The translations under genes were made by a program, and so were the position numbers. Of a stretch of 64,000 bases of DNA, positions 31,601-41,188 are shown piece after piece. The DNA lies in the NCBI RefSeq assembly GCF_001401155.1, contig NZ_LJRO01000206.1, positions 1 to 64,000 of the forward strand, written 5' to 3'. Position 1 is the stretch's first letter, and every line of letters begins with the position of its first letter. Source of the stretch: Pseudomonas tremae. GTDB lineage: Bacteria > Pseudomonadota > Gammaproteobacteria > Pseudomonadales > Pseudomonadaceae. The notes below the pieces were generated by a model. It saw only the letters and a program-made list of their open reading frames with translations, was not told where the DNA came from and ran no database searches.

Positions 31601-31627
31601 GCATCGGCATTAAGAGCGCAAACTTGA
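31601..31627 (-). promoter_or_regulatory. Sigma-28 (FliA) promoter of the FlxA-like gene
   Basis: On the minus strand: TCAAGTTT, exactly 11 nt, GCCGATGC. This matches the FliA consensus at 7 of 8 (-35) and 6 of 8 (-10) positions with ideal spacing. The start site near 31594 gives a leader of about 30 nt, like aer. Confidence 0.75.
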
Positions 31628-31716
31628 TTAATCAGATGGCCTTCGACGCTGGCCCGATTTATCCAGGGTGAGTTACCCTTATGACTTATGTGTGATTTCC
31701 CACAAGGAATTAAGTG

Positions 31717-32448
31717 ATGTCCGAGCCAGTGAAACGTGCTCAAAGCCAAGCCCATTGCAAGGATTGCAGCCTCGCACCGCTGTGTCTGCCCCTCTCGCTC
31801 AACCTGGATGACATGGATTCGCTGGACCAGATCGTCAAGCGCGGCCGCCCGTTGAAGAAAGGCGAGTTTCTGTTTCGTCAGGGCGACACTTTCGAATCGG
31901 TATACGCGGTACGTGCCGGCGCCTTGAAAACTTTCAGCATCAGCGACAATGGTGAAGAACAGATCACCGGTTTTCATCTGCCCAGTGAACTGGTGGGCAT
32001 GTCTGGCATGGACACCGAGGCCTACCCGGTTTCGGCGCAGGCACTGGAGACTACATCGGTGTGCGAAATTCCATTCGAGCGTCTGGACGAGTTGTCGGTG
32101 CAACTGCCACAACTGCGTCGGCAATTGATGCGCGTGATGAGTCGTGAGATCCGTGACGATCAGCAAATGATGCTGCTGCTGTCGAAGAAAACCGCTGATG
32201 AGCGCATTGCCACTTTCCTGATCAATCTGTCGGCGCGCTTCCGGGCACGGGGCTTTTCGGCCAATCAGTTCAGGCTGAGCATGTCCCGCAACGAAATCGG
32301 CAATCACCTCGGGTTGGCAGTGGAAACCGTGTCACGCGTGTTCACGCGGTTCCAGCAAAACGAGCTGATCAACGCAGAGGGCAAGGAGATCCATATCCTC
32401 GCCCCAATCGACCTGTGCGCACTGGCAGGCGGTTCGATGCAAAGCTGA
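31717..32448 (+). CDS. anr: Anaerobic transcriptional regulator Anr (FNR family)
   Basis: Oxygen-sensing CRP/FNR activator, 243 residues. The 4Fe-4S ligands are Cys14, Cys17 and Cys23 ([10 protein letters not shown]) and Cys116 (SVCEIPF). A cAMP-type beta-roll and a dimer helix lead to the helix-turn-helix, with recognition helix in [16 protein letters not shown] (E--SR pattern for the TTGAT half-site). AAGGA sits 8 nt before the ATG at 31717; an in-frame GTG one codon upstream is possible. Likely targets in the window include hemN. Confidence 0.97.
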   Translation: MSEPVKRAQSQAHCKDCSLAPLCLPLSLNLDDMDSLDQIVKRGRPLKKGEFLFRQGDTFESVYAVRAGALKTFSISDNGEEQITGFHLPSELVGMSGMDTEAYPVSAQALETTSVCEIPFERLDELSVQLPQLRRQLMRVMSREIRDDQQMMLLLSKKTADERIATFLINLSARFRARGFSANQFRLSMSRNEIGNHLGLAVETVSRVFTRFQQNELINAEGKEIHILAPIDLCALAGGSMQS

Positions 32449-32508
32449 GGCGTGCGATCTTTGGCGGGTCGGCTTAAACTGTCGGCCAAAACTGCCATGG
32501 ACTCCCCG

Positions 32509-33057
32509 ATGACCTTCGATCAACCGAACTTCAAATCCCTTATACGCCCGGTCGTAGACTTCCCCAAGCCGGGCGTGGTGTTTCGTGACATCACTCCCCT
32601 GTTCCAGTCCCCCAAAGCCACCCGTCAAGTCATTGACAGCTTCGTGCAGCGCTATATCGAGGCCGACTTCAGTCACATCGGTGTCATGGACGCGCGCGGC
32701 TTTCTGATTGGTTCGGTTGTCGCCTACCAGTTAAACAAGCCGCTGGTGCTGTTCCGCAAACAGGGCAAATTGCCTGCTGACGTACTGTCCGAGGGGTATC
32801 AGACCGAATACGGCGAAGCCTACCTGGAAGTGCATGCAGACAGCCTGTGCGAGGGCGATTCGGTGGTGATGTTCGATGACCTGATCGCCACGGGCGGCAC
32901 CCTTATCGCTGCCGCCAACCTGATCCGCCGCATGGGCGCCAAGGTGCATGAAGCTGCTGCGATAATTGACTTGCCAGAACTGGGCGGCTCGAAACGCCTG
33001 CACGATCTGCAGATCCCGACGTTCTGCCTGACCGAGTTTGCGCTGGACGAGCAGTAA
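32509..33057 (+). CDS. apt: Adenine phosphoribosyltransferase
   Basis: Purine salvage enzyme (adenine + PRPP to AMP), 182 residues from MTFDQPNF, the common Pseudomonas length; a second ATG four codons upstream (32497) is an alternative start. The PRPP-binding loop [14 protein letters not shown] and the LFRKQGKLP flexible loop are intact. It lies 60 nt after anr and may be cotranscribed, and it is followed by a terminator. Confidence 0.95.
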   Translation: MTFDQPNFKSLIRPVVDFPKPGVVFRDITPLFQSPKATRQVIDSFVQRYIEADFSHIGVMDARGFLIGSVVAYQLNKPLVLFRKQGKLPADVLSEGYQTEYGEAYLEVHADSLCEGDSVVMFDDLIATGGTLIAAANLIRRMGAKVHEAAAIIDLPELGGSKRLHDLQIPTFCLTEFALDEQ

Positions 33058-33076
33058 GGGCTATTTGCAAGCCATG

Positions 33077-33099
33077 AAGCGCCCGAAAACGGGCTTTTG
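33077..33099 (+). terminator. Rho-independent terminator after apt
   Basis: GCCCG-AAAA-CGGGC hairpin followed by TTTT, 20 nt past the apt stop. Confidence 0.75.
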
Positions 33100-33133
33100 T
33101 CCGGAAGCCTGTGAGCCTAGGAGGTTACGACGG

Positions 33134-33157
33134 CTGCGATGGGCTGCGAAGCAGTCC
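33134..33157. repeat. REP-like palindrome
   Basis: GGGCTGC-GAA-GCAGTCC, a near-palindrome with flanking GGCTGCGAT, resembles the short GC-rich REP elements scattered between convergent genes in Pseudomonas. It sits between convergent apt and the DUF2802 gene. Confidence 0.5.
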
Positions 33158-33247
33158 TGAAACGGTTTACTACCGCTTCCTGGCAGATGCGCACAAGCGA
33201 AGCGTCACCCAGGCTACTGACAGCCCTCGGCTTTCGTGTCCGATAAT

Positions 33248-33649
33248 CTAACCTGCCGTATTGCCGTGCAGCTTGGTCATGAGCTGCGCTTCGGCCTGGG
33301 TCAAGCCGCAGGACTGAGTGAGCTCATCGATGCTGGCACCCATGCCCACCAGCCTGGCGGCCTGGGCGAAGGACAGCGTGGAGGGATCGCGCTGTTCCAG
33401 TGCGGTGAGCTTATCCGGCAATGGCGCAACGGTGGCGCGCAGTTCATGCAAGGCTTCGCCCATGCGCACCGTACCGTTCTGGTAGTTGTCCAGGCGTCTG
33501 GCCAACTCCTTGATCCGCTGATCACGCAAGGCAGCCGCCTCGTCACGCTCGGCGTCAAGCTTGCGCTGACGCTTGGTATGGGCCAGGAACAGAAACAGGG
33601 TCACGCCCCATAGAATGGCCAGAAAGACGACAGCTACCTCAAAGATCAA
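33248..33649 (-). CDS. DUF2802 membrane protein at the end of the chemotaxis operon
   Basis: 133 residues: an N-terminal membrane helix (about 4-23), a basic/charged coiled-coil region (about 27-90), and a C-terminal helix-turn-helix-like segment rich in Ala (SFAQAARLVGMGASIDELTQSCGLT) that defines DUF2802. Its start abuts the cheW stop, so it is cotranscribed with cheW and parP. Function unknown; the fixed place beside cheW suggests a link to the polar array. Confidence 0.85.
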   Translation of the reverse strand: MIFEVAVVFLAILWGVTLFLFLAHTKRQRKLDAERDEAAALRDQRIKELARRLDNYQNGTVRMGEALHELRATVAPLPDKLTALEQRDPSTLSFAQAARLVGMGASIDELTQSCGLTQAEAQLMTKLHGNTAG

Positions 33650-34129
33650 TCAAATGCTCTCCAGTTCGGACCACTCTTCTTCGGACATCATTTTGTCCAG
33701 TTCGACAAGAATCAACAGCTCGCCGTTCTTGTTGCAGACGCCCTGAATGAACTTGGCCGACTCGTCATTACCCACGTTTGGCGCGGTTTCGACTTCGGAC
33801 TGACGCAAGTAAACCACTTCCGCCACGCTGTCGACCAGAATACCGACCACTTGCTTGTCGGCCTCGATGATCACGATACGCGTGTTATCGCTGACTTCAA
33901 CCGGCGCCAGGCCGAAGCGCTGACGAGTGTCGATTACGGTGACAACATTACCGCGCAGGTTGATGATGCCCAGCACGTAGCTTGGAGCACCCGGAACCGG
34001 GGCGATTTCGGTGTAGCGCAGCACTTCCTGCACCTGCATTACATTGATGCCGTAAGACTCGTTGTCCAGGCGGAATGTAACCCATTGCAGGATCGGATCT
34101 TCGGAACTTTGTGCAGACGACTTATTCAT
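33650..34129 (-). CDS. cheW: Chemotaxis coupling protein CheW
   Basis: Adaptor that joins chemoreceptors to CheA, 159 residues, single CheW (SH3-like) domain: LQWVTFRLDNESYGINVMQVQEVLR at the start, LGIINLRGNVVTVIDTRQRFG in the middle. It is encoded between parP and the DUF2802 gene. Confidence 0.96.
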   Translation of the reverse strand: MNKSSAQSSEDPILQWVTFRLDNESYGINVMQVQEVLRYTEIAPVPGAPSYVLGIINLRGNVVTVIDTRQRFGLAPVEVSDNTRIVIIEADKQVVGILVDSVAEVVYLRQSEVETAPNVGNDESAKFIQGVCNKNGELLILVELDKMMSEEEWSELESI

Positions 34130-34186
34130 AACCCCAACCCCTCACGTGTGTTCTTTGCGGGTGACGCCACTGGCGCCTGCCCATGA

Positions 34187-35068
34187 TTATTTCGACTTGT
34201 TCAACTGCTTGACCGCGCCACTGGCTATCAACTCGGCCAACTCTGCAACATCCAGCAACGCACACATGTGCTCGATAACCGTGCCTGCCAGCCAAGGTCG
34301 CTGACCGCGTTGCGTGCGCCATTTGATCTCGTTCGGATCAAGACGCAACGAGCGACTGACCTGATGCACCGCCAGCCCCCATTCGTATCCTTGCACCGAG
34401 ATCACGTACTGCAATCCCTGGCGAAAATCGTCGCGGTAGCGATCAGGCATGATCCAGCGCGCGGTATCCAATACTTTCAGGTTGCCTGCCTGACTGGGCA
34501 GGATCCCGAGAAACCAGTCCGGCTGCCCGAACAGTGGCGTCAGTTCCTGCCCTGCCAGCGGATAAATCGACCCCAGACAGACCAGTGGCACCGCCAGTGT
34601 CAGACCCGCCACATCAAACAACAGGCATTCGAACGGCTCGGCAGCCCACGCCGGACGACCATCGCTGGTCGGTGGCGGCGTTGGAGTTCGCTGAGTCACC
34701 AGCGTACTCAATTCGGCGACAGGCTCGACCAGATCTACTGTCGGCACCGTCGTTTCAACCTTTAACGTTTCAACCTGTAAGGCCTCGGCAACGATCACCG
34801 GAGCAACCTCAAGCACTGGCACCGCAACAGGTGCCGCAACCTTGACGGCTACAGCCACCGCGGCAGGTGCGGCAACCGCGACCGCCAGCGGCTTCACCTG
34901 CGCCTGCATGCGCGCATCGAACGCTTGCTCTTCAAGCACCGCAGCCTGGAATTCATCGATACTGCCGGAAGGCGTTTCAAGCTCTTCGGTCGCGTCGTAA
35001 AGCAATGCGTCCAGATAGGACTGCAAAGCCAGCTTGGGTCGTGTTGCAACTTCTACAGGGCGGTTCAT
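34187..35068 (-). CDS. parP: ParP-like CheW-domain array protein
   Basis: 293 residues from MNRPVEVATRPK. An N-terminal helical segment (about 10-60) is followed by a long Ala/Val/Pro linker (about 65-125) and a C-terminal CheW-like domain (about 145-285, FECLLFDVAGLTLAVPLVCLGSIYPL). This is the layout of ParP, which with the ParA-like ParC holds CheA arrays at the pole in Vibrio. The gene sits directly after parC and has its own sigma-28-like promoter. The name is by architecture and neighbourhood. Confidence 0.8.
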   Translation of the reverse strand: MNRPVEVATRPKLALQSYLDALLYDATEELETPSGSIDEFQAAVLEEQAFDARMQAQVKPLAVAVAAPAAVAVAVKVAAPVAVPVLEVAPVIVAEALQVETLKVETTVPTVDLVEPVAELSTLVTQRTPTPPPTSDGRPAWAAEPFECLLFDVAGLTLAVPLVCLGSIYPLAGQELTPLFGQPDWFLGILPSQAGNLKVLDTARWIMPDRYRDDFRQGLQYVISVQGYEWGLAVHQVSRSLRLDPNEIKWRTQRGQRPWLAGTVIEHMCALLDVAELAELIASGAVKQLNKSK

Positions 35069-35111
35069 ACCGGGGCCCAACAAAAAATGGAGCGTGTGCA
35101 GCCTGATAGAG

Positions 35112-35139
35112 TTATCGGCCGCATTGAGGCATCACTTGA
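35112..35139 (-). promoter_or_regulatory. Sigma-28-like promoter before parP
   Basis: On the minus strand TCAAGTGA, 12 nt, GCCGATAA. The -10 is a perfect FliA match; the spacer is one base longer than ideal. It lies in the 102-nt gap between parC and parP, giving a leader of about 37 nt, and would transcribe parP, cheW and the DUF2802 gene as a late class. Confidence 0.6.
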
Positions 35140-35170
35140 GCGAACTGTGCAGAAAGAGTAAAGGTTCATG

Positions 35171-35959
35171 TCAGGCCACCTGAGCATTGAGCTGCTCGGC
35201 GAGCATGTGTTTGAGCAAAGCCCGATAGGCAATCACGCCACGACTCTTGCTGTCGTTCTGAGAGGGCGTCAGGCCCAGGCGACTGGCATCCCGAAGCCGT
35301 GTGTCGACTGGCACATAGGCCTGCCAGACATGCTCGGGGAAGCTGTCACGCAACAACTTCAGGGTGCCCATCGACGCCTGGGTGCGGCGGTCGAACAGCG
35401 TGGGCACAATGGTGTAAGGCAGCGGGACTTTTCGCGAGCGGTTGATCATGGCCAGCGTATTGACCATCCGTTCCAGGCCTTTTACAGCCAGAAACTCGGT
35501 CTGCACAGGGATTGCCAGTTGCTGGCTTGCCGCCAGCGCATTGACCATGAGAACGCCCAGCAACGGCGGACTGTCGATCAGCGCATAGTCAAATTCCTGC
35601 CATAACTGGGCAAGACTCTTGGCGATCACCAGGCCGAGACCGCTCTGGCCAGGCGATTGACGCTCAAGGGTGGCAAGCGCCGTGCTGGACGGTATCAGGG
35701 ATATGCGCTTGTCACTGGTGGGCAGCAACAGCTGCGCGGGAAGACCATCCGGCACCGCGCCTTTGTGCAAGAACAAATCGAACGCGCTGTGCTCCAGCTC
35801 GTCCGGATTGTGCCCGAAATAACTGGTCATGGAGCCATGGGGGTCCAGATCGACAACGACCACGCGTTTGCCTGCATCAGCCAGCAACCCGGCCAGGGCA
35901 ATGGTCGTGGTGGTCTTTCCGACTCCACCTTTCTGATTGGCTACTGCCCAGACTCTCAT
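35171..35959 (-). CDS. parC: ParA-family ATPase ParC
   Basis: 262-residue Walker-type ATPase with deviant Walker A NQKGGVGKTTTT at the N-terminus, Walker A' VVVVDLDPHGS and Walker B-like YALIDSPPLLG. In the chemotaxis operon of polar flagellates this protein places signalling arrays at the pole. It lies between motD and parP. Confidence 0.9.
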   Translation of the reverse strand: MRVWAVANQKGGVGKTTTTIALAGLLADAGKRVVVVDLDPHGSMTSYFGHNPDELEHSAFDLFLHKGAVPDGLPAQLLLPTSDKRISLIPSSTALATLERQSPGQSGLGLVIAKSLAQLWQEFDYALIDSPPLLGVLMVNALAASQQLAIPVQTEFLAVKGLERMVNTLAMINRSRKVPLPYTIVPTLFDRRTQASMGTLKLLRDSFPEHVWQAYVPVDTRLRDASRLGLTPSQNDSKSRGVIAYRALLKHMLAEQLNAQVA

Positions 35960-36001
35960 TGATTTTTTTCCTTCCGTACAGCGAAGATCATACCGATACG
36001 A

Positions 36002-36892
36002 TTATTGGAGGGCGGGTGACGGAGAATTGACGGCGTTCGCGCGTACCGGCGGCTTTGCTGGCACCGGTGCAGTTTGTGTGCCAGCACGCCTTAAAGCAGC
36101 ATCAGGTTGCACATTCGCGGAACCTGCACTGGTCAGACTGCGGCGAACATCCAGGTTTCGCGAGATAACCAGCACCACACGGCGGTTCTTGGCGCGCCCG
36201 GCAGCGGTGGCATTGGAAGCAACAGGCTGAAACTCGCCGTAGCCTACAGAGGCGAGCCGCGCCGGGTTGACGCCGTCCATCGCCAGCATGCGCACAATGC
36301 TGGCAGAGCGCGCCGAGGAGAGTTCCCAGTTGGTCGGAAACTGTGCAGTGCGGATCGGCTGATCATCAGTGAAGCCTTCGACATGGATCGGGTTGTCGAA
36401 GCGTTTGACGATATCGGAGACCTTTTCAATGATGGTGAATGCCTTGTCGCTGGGCATGGCATCGCCACTGACAAACAACAGGCTGGAGTTAAGCTCGATC
36501 TCTATCCACAACTCGTTGCCGCGCACGGTCATCTGGTCGGACTTGATCAAGTCGCCAAACGCATCGCGTACATCCTGGGCAATAGTCTGCAACGGGTCAT
36601 CGGACGCCTGCCCGATACCGGCGTCAGTCTGCTCGCTTTCCTTGAGCAAGGGCTCGGCAGGCTTCGTCGACACCGGACGCTGTTCGCCGATCGGGATCGG
36701 CTTCATGGTCCGCTCCGTGTCGTTGAAGACCCCCACCAGCGCCTGGGACAGAATCTTGTACTTGCCTTCGTTGATAGAAGATATGGAGTACATCACCACG
36801 AAAAACGCGAACAGCAACGTAATGAAGTCGGCATAGGACACCAGCCAGCGTTCATGATTTTCGTGTTCCTCGGGCTGACGTCGGCGAGCCAT
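36002..36892 (-). CDS. motD: Flagellar stator protein MotD (MotB family)
   Basis: 296 residues: single membrane helix (about 18-40) with the ion-binding Asp in VSYADFITLLFAFFVVMYS, plug and linker, then an OmpA-like peptidoglycan-binding domain (about 135-245; HVEGFTDDQPI, LSSARSASIVRML). The basic, Pro-rich tail beyond 250 looks disordered. It forms the stator with MotC, whose stop lies 6 nt upstream. Confidence 0.95.
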   Translation of the reverse strand: MARRRQPEEHENHERWLVSYADFITLLFAFFVVMYSISSINEGKYKILSQALVGVFNDTERTMKPIPIGEQRPVSTKPAEPLLKESEQTDAGIGQASDDPLQTIAQDVRDAFGDLIKSDQMTVRGNELWIEIELNSSLLFVSGDAMPSDKAFTIIEKVSDIVKRFDNPIHVEGFTDDQPIRTAQFPTNWELSSARSASIVRMLAMDGVNPARLASVGYGEFQPVASNATAAGRAKNRRVVLVISRNLDVRRSLTSAGSANVQPDAALRRAGTQTAPVPAKPPVRANAVNSPSPALQ

Positions 36893-36898
36893 GCGCTG

Positions 36899-37639
36899 TT
36901 ACTCCATGAAGCCTTGCAGCTTGAGTTCGATGGAGCGCGGGTTTTCACCCTCGGCGATGGACAACAGACCTTCGAGCAGCATTTCGCGGTAGCGTGACTG
37001 ACGATGGGCAATACCTTTGAGCTTGTTGGCCACCGGCAGCAGGATGAGGTTGGCTATGGCCACACCGTAGATGGTGGCAACAAACGCAACCGCAATGCCA
37101 CTGCCAAGCTGGCTCGGGTCGGCCAGATTGCCCATCACGTGAATAAGCCCCATCACTGCACCGATGATGCCCACGGTCGGCGCGTAGCCGCCCATGCTTT
37201 CGAATACTTTGGCAGCCTGGATATCGCGGGTTTCCTGAGTGATGAAATCCACTTCCAGAATGCTCCGGATCGCCGCTGGCTCAGCCCCGTCCACCAACAG
37301 TTGCAGGCCTTTGCGGGCATAACTGTCGGGCTCGGCGTCGGCTACAGTTTCCAGCCCCAGCAAACCTTCCTTGCGGGCGGTCATGCTCCAGCCTATGACC
37401 CTGTCAACACCGCCGGGCAGATCAATGCGAGGCGGGAAAACAATCCAGCGAACGATCTTCATGGCGCGCATAAACGCGCTCATCGGTGATTGCAACAGCG
37501 ATGCGCCCAGTGTACCGCCCAGCACGATCAGGGCTGCCGGACCATTGAGTAATGCGCCGAGGTGTCCGCCTTCGAGAAAGTTACCGCCGATAATCGCGAC
37601 AAACGCCAAAATCAGACCGATAAGACTCAGTACATCCAT
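36899..37639 (-). CDS. motC: Flagellar stator protein MotC (MotA family)
   Basis: 246 residues from MDVLSLIG, the usual MotC length; four membrane helices and the conserved cytoplasmic loop. Pro residues of helices 3-4 lie in YAPTVGIIGAVMGLIHVM. The ATG overlaps the cheB stop (TGATG), so translation is coupled. In P. aeruginosa MotCD is the swarming stator; a MotAB set is not in this window. Confidence 0.95.
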   Translation of the reverse strand: MDVLSLIGLILAFVAIIGGNFLEGGHLGALLNGPAALIVLGGTLGASLLQSPMSAFMRAMKIVRWIVFPPRIDLPGGVDRVIGWSMTARKEGLLGLETVADAEPDSYARKGLQLLVDGAEPAAIRSILEVDFITQETRDIQAAKVFESMGGYAPTVGIIGAVMGLIHVMGNLADPSQLGSGIAVAFVATIYGVAIANLILLPVANKLKGIAHRQSRYREMLLEGLLSIAEGENPRSIELKLQGFME

Positions 37640-38832
37640 CAGAGACAAGCCTCGACCAGATGCCGACCGATGTCATCGAGGCTGTAGATCGCGTCGGCGA
37701 GGTCCGCCTTGACGATAGCCATCGGCATGCCATAGATCACGCAGCTTGCTTCATCCTGCGCCCATACGGTACTGCCCGCCTGTTTGAGCAGGCGTGCGCC
37801 CTCCCGGCCGTCTGCGCCCATGCCGGTCAATACTACCGACAGCACTTTGTCGCCGTAGGATTTGGCCGCCGAGCCGAAAGTAATGTCGACGCAAGGCTTG
37901 TAGTTCAGGCGTTCATCGCCTGGCAGAATCTTCACCGTGCCGCGAGCGTCGACCATCATCTGCTTGCCGCCAGGGGCCAGCAGCGCCAGCCCTGGACGCA
38001 GAACATCACCGTCCTCGGCCTCTTTGACGCTGATCTTGCACAGTTTGTCGAGACGCTCGGCAAATGCCTTGGTGAATGCCGCAGGCATGTGCTGAATCAG
38101 GACCAGGGGCGCCGGAAAACTGGCTGGCAGTTGGGTCAGTACTCGTTGCAGGGCAACCGGACCGCCAGTCGACGTACCGATGGCGACCAGTTTGTAGGCC
38201 TTGCGCTTGGCGGTGCCAGTGGTCGTGGCGTGCGCAGGCGCATGATGAGCATGATGAGCATGATGAGCATGAGCATGCCCATGCGCTGCCGGCGCCGAAA
38301 CAGGGGCCGGAGCAGCCGTACGCGAAGGCACAGTACGCGCGGGCGTAGCCGGCGCTGGCGCACGACTCGAAATCGTCGAAGGCGCTGGTGCCGCAGATGA
38401 TGCGCTGGCAGAACCAAAACCGCTCGAACGGCGGTTGCTACGCGAGATACTGTTGATCTTCTCGCACAGCAGTTGTTTGACCTTTTGCGGATTGCGCGAA
38501 ATGTCTTCGAAATTCTTGGGCAGAAAATCCACGGCACCGGCATCAAGCGCGTCCAGCGTTACGCGCGCACCTTCGTGCGTCAGCGACGAGAACATCAAGA
38601 CCGGGGTGGGAATACGCTGCATGATATGGCGAACTGCCGTAATGCCATCCATCATCGGCATTTCGTAGTCCATGGTGATGACGTCAGGCTTGAGCGCCAG
38701 CGCCTGCTCAATTGCTTCCTTGCCATTGGTGGCGGTGCCGACAACTACAATGTTGGGGTCCGAAGAAAGAATTTCCGTAACGCGGCGGCGGAAAAAACCG
38801 GAATCATCCACCACCAGGACCTTGACTGCCAT
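37639..38832 (-). CDS. cheB: Chemotaxis response regulator methylesterase CheB, His-rich linker
   Basis: 397 residues: receiver domain 1-125 with phospho-acceptor Asp55 (VITMDYEMP), a long Ala/Pro/Ser linker (about 133-210), and the CheB methylesterase domain (about 212-397) with Ser221 in GTSTGGP, His in LIQHMPAAF and Asp in [11 protein letters not shown]. The linker has ten histidines within residues 184-201, encoded in part by a 9-bp tandem repeat (38242-38268). The start is [10 protein letters not shown] at 38832; the upstream extension is not coding. It removes methyl groups from receptors during adaptation. Confidence 0.95.
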   Translation of the reverse strand: MAVKVLVVDDSGFFRRRVTEILSSDPNIVVVGTATNGKEAIEQALALKPDVITMDYEMPMMDGITAVRHIMQRIPTPVLMFSSLTHEGARVTLDALDAGAVDFLPKNFEDISRNPQKVKQLLCEKINSISRSNRRSSGFGSASASSAAPAPSTISSRAPAPATPARTVPSRTAAPAPVSAPAAHGHAHAHHAHHAHHAPAHATTTGTAKRKAYKLVAIGTSTGGPVALQRVLTQLPASFPAPLVLIQHMPAAFTKAFAERLDKLCKISVKEAEDGDVLRPGLALLAPGGKQMMVDARGTVKILPGDERLNYKPCVDITFGSAAKSYGDKVLSVVLTGMGADGREGARLLKQAGSTVWAQDEASCVIYGMPMAIVKADLADAIYSLDDIGRHLVEACL

Positions 38833-38882
38833 AAACACTCCAATAGGTGCTGCAGGCAGCCAGGCTGCCCGCAACCCCGGAT

Positions 38883-41156
38883 TCAAATACGCCGTGCGGC
38901 GTATCGCTTGAGCATGCTGGGTACATCGAGAATCAAGGCAATGCGGCCGTCACCGGTAATGGTGGCGCCCGACATACCCGGCGTACCCTGCAGCATCTTG
39001 CCCAGCGGTTTGATAACCACTTCCTCCTGACCGACCAGTTGATCGACGACAAAGCCGATGCGCTGGGTGCCAACCGTCAGAATCACGACGTGCCCTTCTC
39101 GCTGCTCTTCATGAGCTGCGGAACTGACCAGCCAGCGCTTGAGGTAAAACAGCGGCAAGGCCTTGTCACGCACGATCACCACTTCCTGACCGTCCACCAC
39201 GTTGGTAGTCGAAAGGTTCAGGTGGAAGATTTCGTTGACGTTGACCAGCGGGAAGGCGAATGCCTGGTTGCCCAGCATCACCATCAAGGTCGGCATGATC
39301 GCCAGGGTCAACGGGACCTTGATGACGATCTTGGAGCCCTGGCCCTTGGTCGAGTAGATGTTGATCGAGCCGTTGAGCTGGGAAATCTTGGTCTTCACCA
39401 CGTCCATGCCCACACCGCGGCCAGAGACATCGGAGATTTCGGTCTTGGTCGAGAAACCTGGAGCAAAGATCAGGTTGTAGCAATCGGTGTCACTCAACCG
39501 ATCGGCCGCATCCTTGTCCATGACCCCACGCTTGACAGCGATGGAGCGCAGAACGTTAGGGTCCATGCCCTTGCCGTCATCGGAAATCGACAACAGGATA
39601 TGGTCGCCCTCCTGCTCTGCCGAAAGAATCACCCGACCGCCACGAGACTTGCCTGTGGCTTCACGCTCTTCCGGGGTTTCGATACCGTGGTCGACCGCGT
39701 TGCGCACCAAGTGGACCAGCGGGTCGGCAAGCGCCTCGACGAGGTTCTTGTCGAGATCGGTCTCTTCACCGACCAACTCGAGGTTGATCTCTTTCTTGAG
39801 CTGGCGGGCCAGATCGCGAACCAGACGCGGGAAGCGTCCGAAGACTTTCTTGATCGGCTGCATGCGCGTTTTCATCACCGCGGTCTGCAGGTCTGCCGTC
39901 ACCACGTCAAGGTTGGAAACCGCCTTGGACATGGCTTCATCGCCACTGTTGAGCCCCAGACGAACCAGACGGTTACGAACCAGCACCAGCTCACCCACCA
40001 TGTTCATGATCTCGTCCAGGCGGGCGGTATCAACGCGAACAGTGGTTTCAGCTTCGGTCGCGACCGGTTTTTCACCGGTCGGGGCCGGCGCTCGTGCCGG
40101 TGCAGCTGCTGGAGCGGGCTTGGCTGGCTCGGCCTTGGCAGCCGGTGCGGGCGCTGCAGCAGGCTTGGCCACGGGCGCCGGGGCAGCAGGAGCAGCCGCA
40201 GGTGCCTTGGCAGCGATAGCCTGAGGTTCGAACTTGCCTTTGCCGTGCAACTCATCCAGCAGGTTTTCGAATTCGTGATCGGTGATTTCGTCCGATGCCT
40301 TCGCAGCAGGCGCAGGCTTTGCGGCAACAGCTGCGGGCGCAGGTGCAGCGGCAACCGGAGCGGCTACAGCAGCGTCGAAAGAACCTTTGCCATGCAACTG
40401 ATCAAGCAGCGCCTCGAACTCGTCGTCAGTGATTTCATCACCGGCGGGCGCAGCAGCGGCGCTCTTGGCAGCAGGGGCCGGGGCAGCTGCGGCGTCGGGT
40501 GCAAACTTGCCCTTGCCGTGCAGCTGATCAAGCAGCGATTCGAATTCCTGGTCGGTGATTTCATCGCCCACCGGCGCAGGTGCAGCAGCAGCTGCCACTG
40601 GCGTGGCCACAGACACCGGGCTGGTGCCGTGCAGCGAATCCAGCAGTTGCTCGAATTCATCATCGGTAATGTCGCCGTCGGCCTGAGCCTGAGCCTGAGC
40701 CGCCGGGGCAACTGACTCGGCCACTGGTTGCGGCTCTGGCTCTGGCGCTTCGACCACATCCGCAGACTGTGGCTCAGCCAGCCGCGCCAGGGCAGCCAGC
40801 AGCTCAGGTGTCGCCGGGGTGACGTTGGTTCTTTCTCGTACTTGACCAAACATGCTGTTGACGGTGTCCAGAGCCTCCAGGACCACATCCATCAGTTCGG
40901 AATCAACGCGACGCTCACCCTTGCGCAGGATGTCGAAGACGTTTTCGGCGATGTGGCAGCACTCCACCAGCTCATGGAGCTGGAGGAAGCCGGCGCCGCC
41001 TTTTACAGTGTGAAAACCGCGAAAAATTGCATTGAGCAGGTCAGCATCATCCGGTCGGCTTTCCAGCTCGACCAACTGCTCTGACAACTGCTCCAGAATT
41101 TCGCCGGCCTCTACCAGAAAATCCTGAAGGATTTCTTCATCGGCGCCGAAGCTCAT
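38883..41156 (-). CDS. cheA: Chemotaxis histidine kinase CheA with four-repeat linker
   Basis: 757 residues. P1 Hpt domain with His49 ([13 protein letters not shown]), then a long Ala/Pro linker instead of an obvious P2 domain, then dimerisation, HATPase ([27 protein letters not shown]) and CheW-like P5 domains. The linker holds four copies of D-x-IT-D-x-EFE-x-LLD-x-LHG at about 160-178, 198-217, 240-260 and 289-309. Such short helices resemble docking segments; in Vibrio a CheA linker region (LID) binds ParP, which is encoded nearby. A role for these repeats in ParP or CheY binding is inference. Confidence 0.95.
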   Translation of the reverse strand: MSFGADEEILQDFLVEAGEILEQLSEQLVELESRPDDADLLNAIFRGFHTVKGGAGFLQLHELVECCHIAENVFDILRKGERRVDSELMDVVLEALDTVNSMFGQVRERTNVTPATPELLAALARLAEPQSADVVEAPEPEPQPVAESVAPAAQAQAQADGDITDDEFEQLLDSLHGTSPVSVATPVAAAAAPAPVGDEITDQEFESLLDQLHGKGKFAPDAAAAPAPAAKSAAAAPAGDEITDDEFEALLDQLHGKGSFDAAVAAPVAAAPAPAAVAAKPAPAAKASDEITDHEFENLLDELHGKGKFEPQAIAAKAPAAAPAAPAPVAKPAAAPAPAAKAEPAKPAPAAAPARAPAPTGEKPVATEAETTVRVDTARLDEIMNMVGELVLVRNRLVRLGLNSGDEAMSKAVSNLDVVTADLQTAVMKTRMQPIKKVFGRFPRLVRDLARQLKKEINLELVGEETDLDKNLVEALADPLVHLVRNAVDHGIETPEEREATGKSRGGRVILSAEQEGDHILLSISDDGKGMDPNVLRSIAVKRGVMDKDAADRLSDTDCYNLIFAPGFSTKTEISDVSGRGVGMDVVKTKISQLNGSINIYSTKGQGSKIVIKVPLTLAIMPTLMVMLGNQAFAFPLVNVNEIFHLNLSTTNVVDGQEVVIVRDKALPLFYLKRWLVSSAAHEEQREGHVVILTVGTQRIGFVVDQLVGQEEVVIKPLGKMLQGTPGMSGATITGDGRIALILDVPSMLKRYAARRI

Positions 41157-41188
41157 GGGGTGCTCCCTAAATTAACCGTCAACAGACC

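Noticed and set aside
38242..38275. Tandem repeat as a CRISPR or mobile element trace
   Set aside because: Nine-bp units in frame within cheB coding for His/Ala; no spacers.
38847..40715. 622-codon plus-strand frame
   Set aside because: Antisense to cheA; its length comes from the GC-rich repetitive Ala/Pro linker of CheA.
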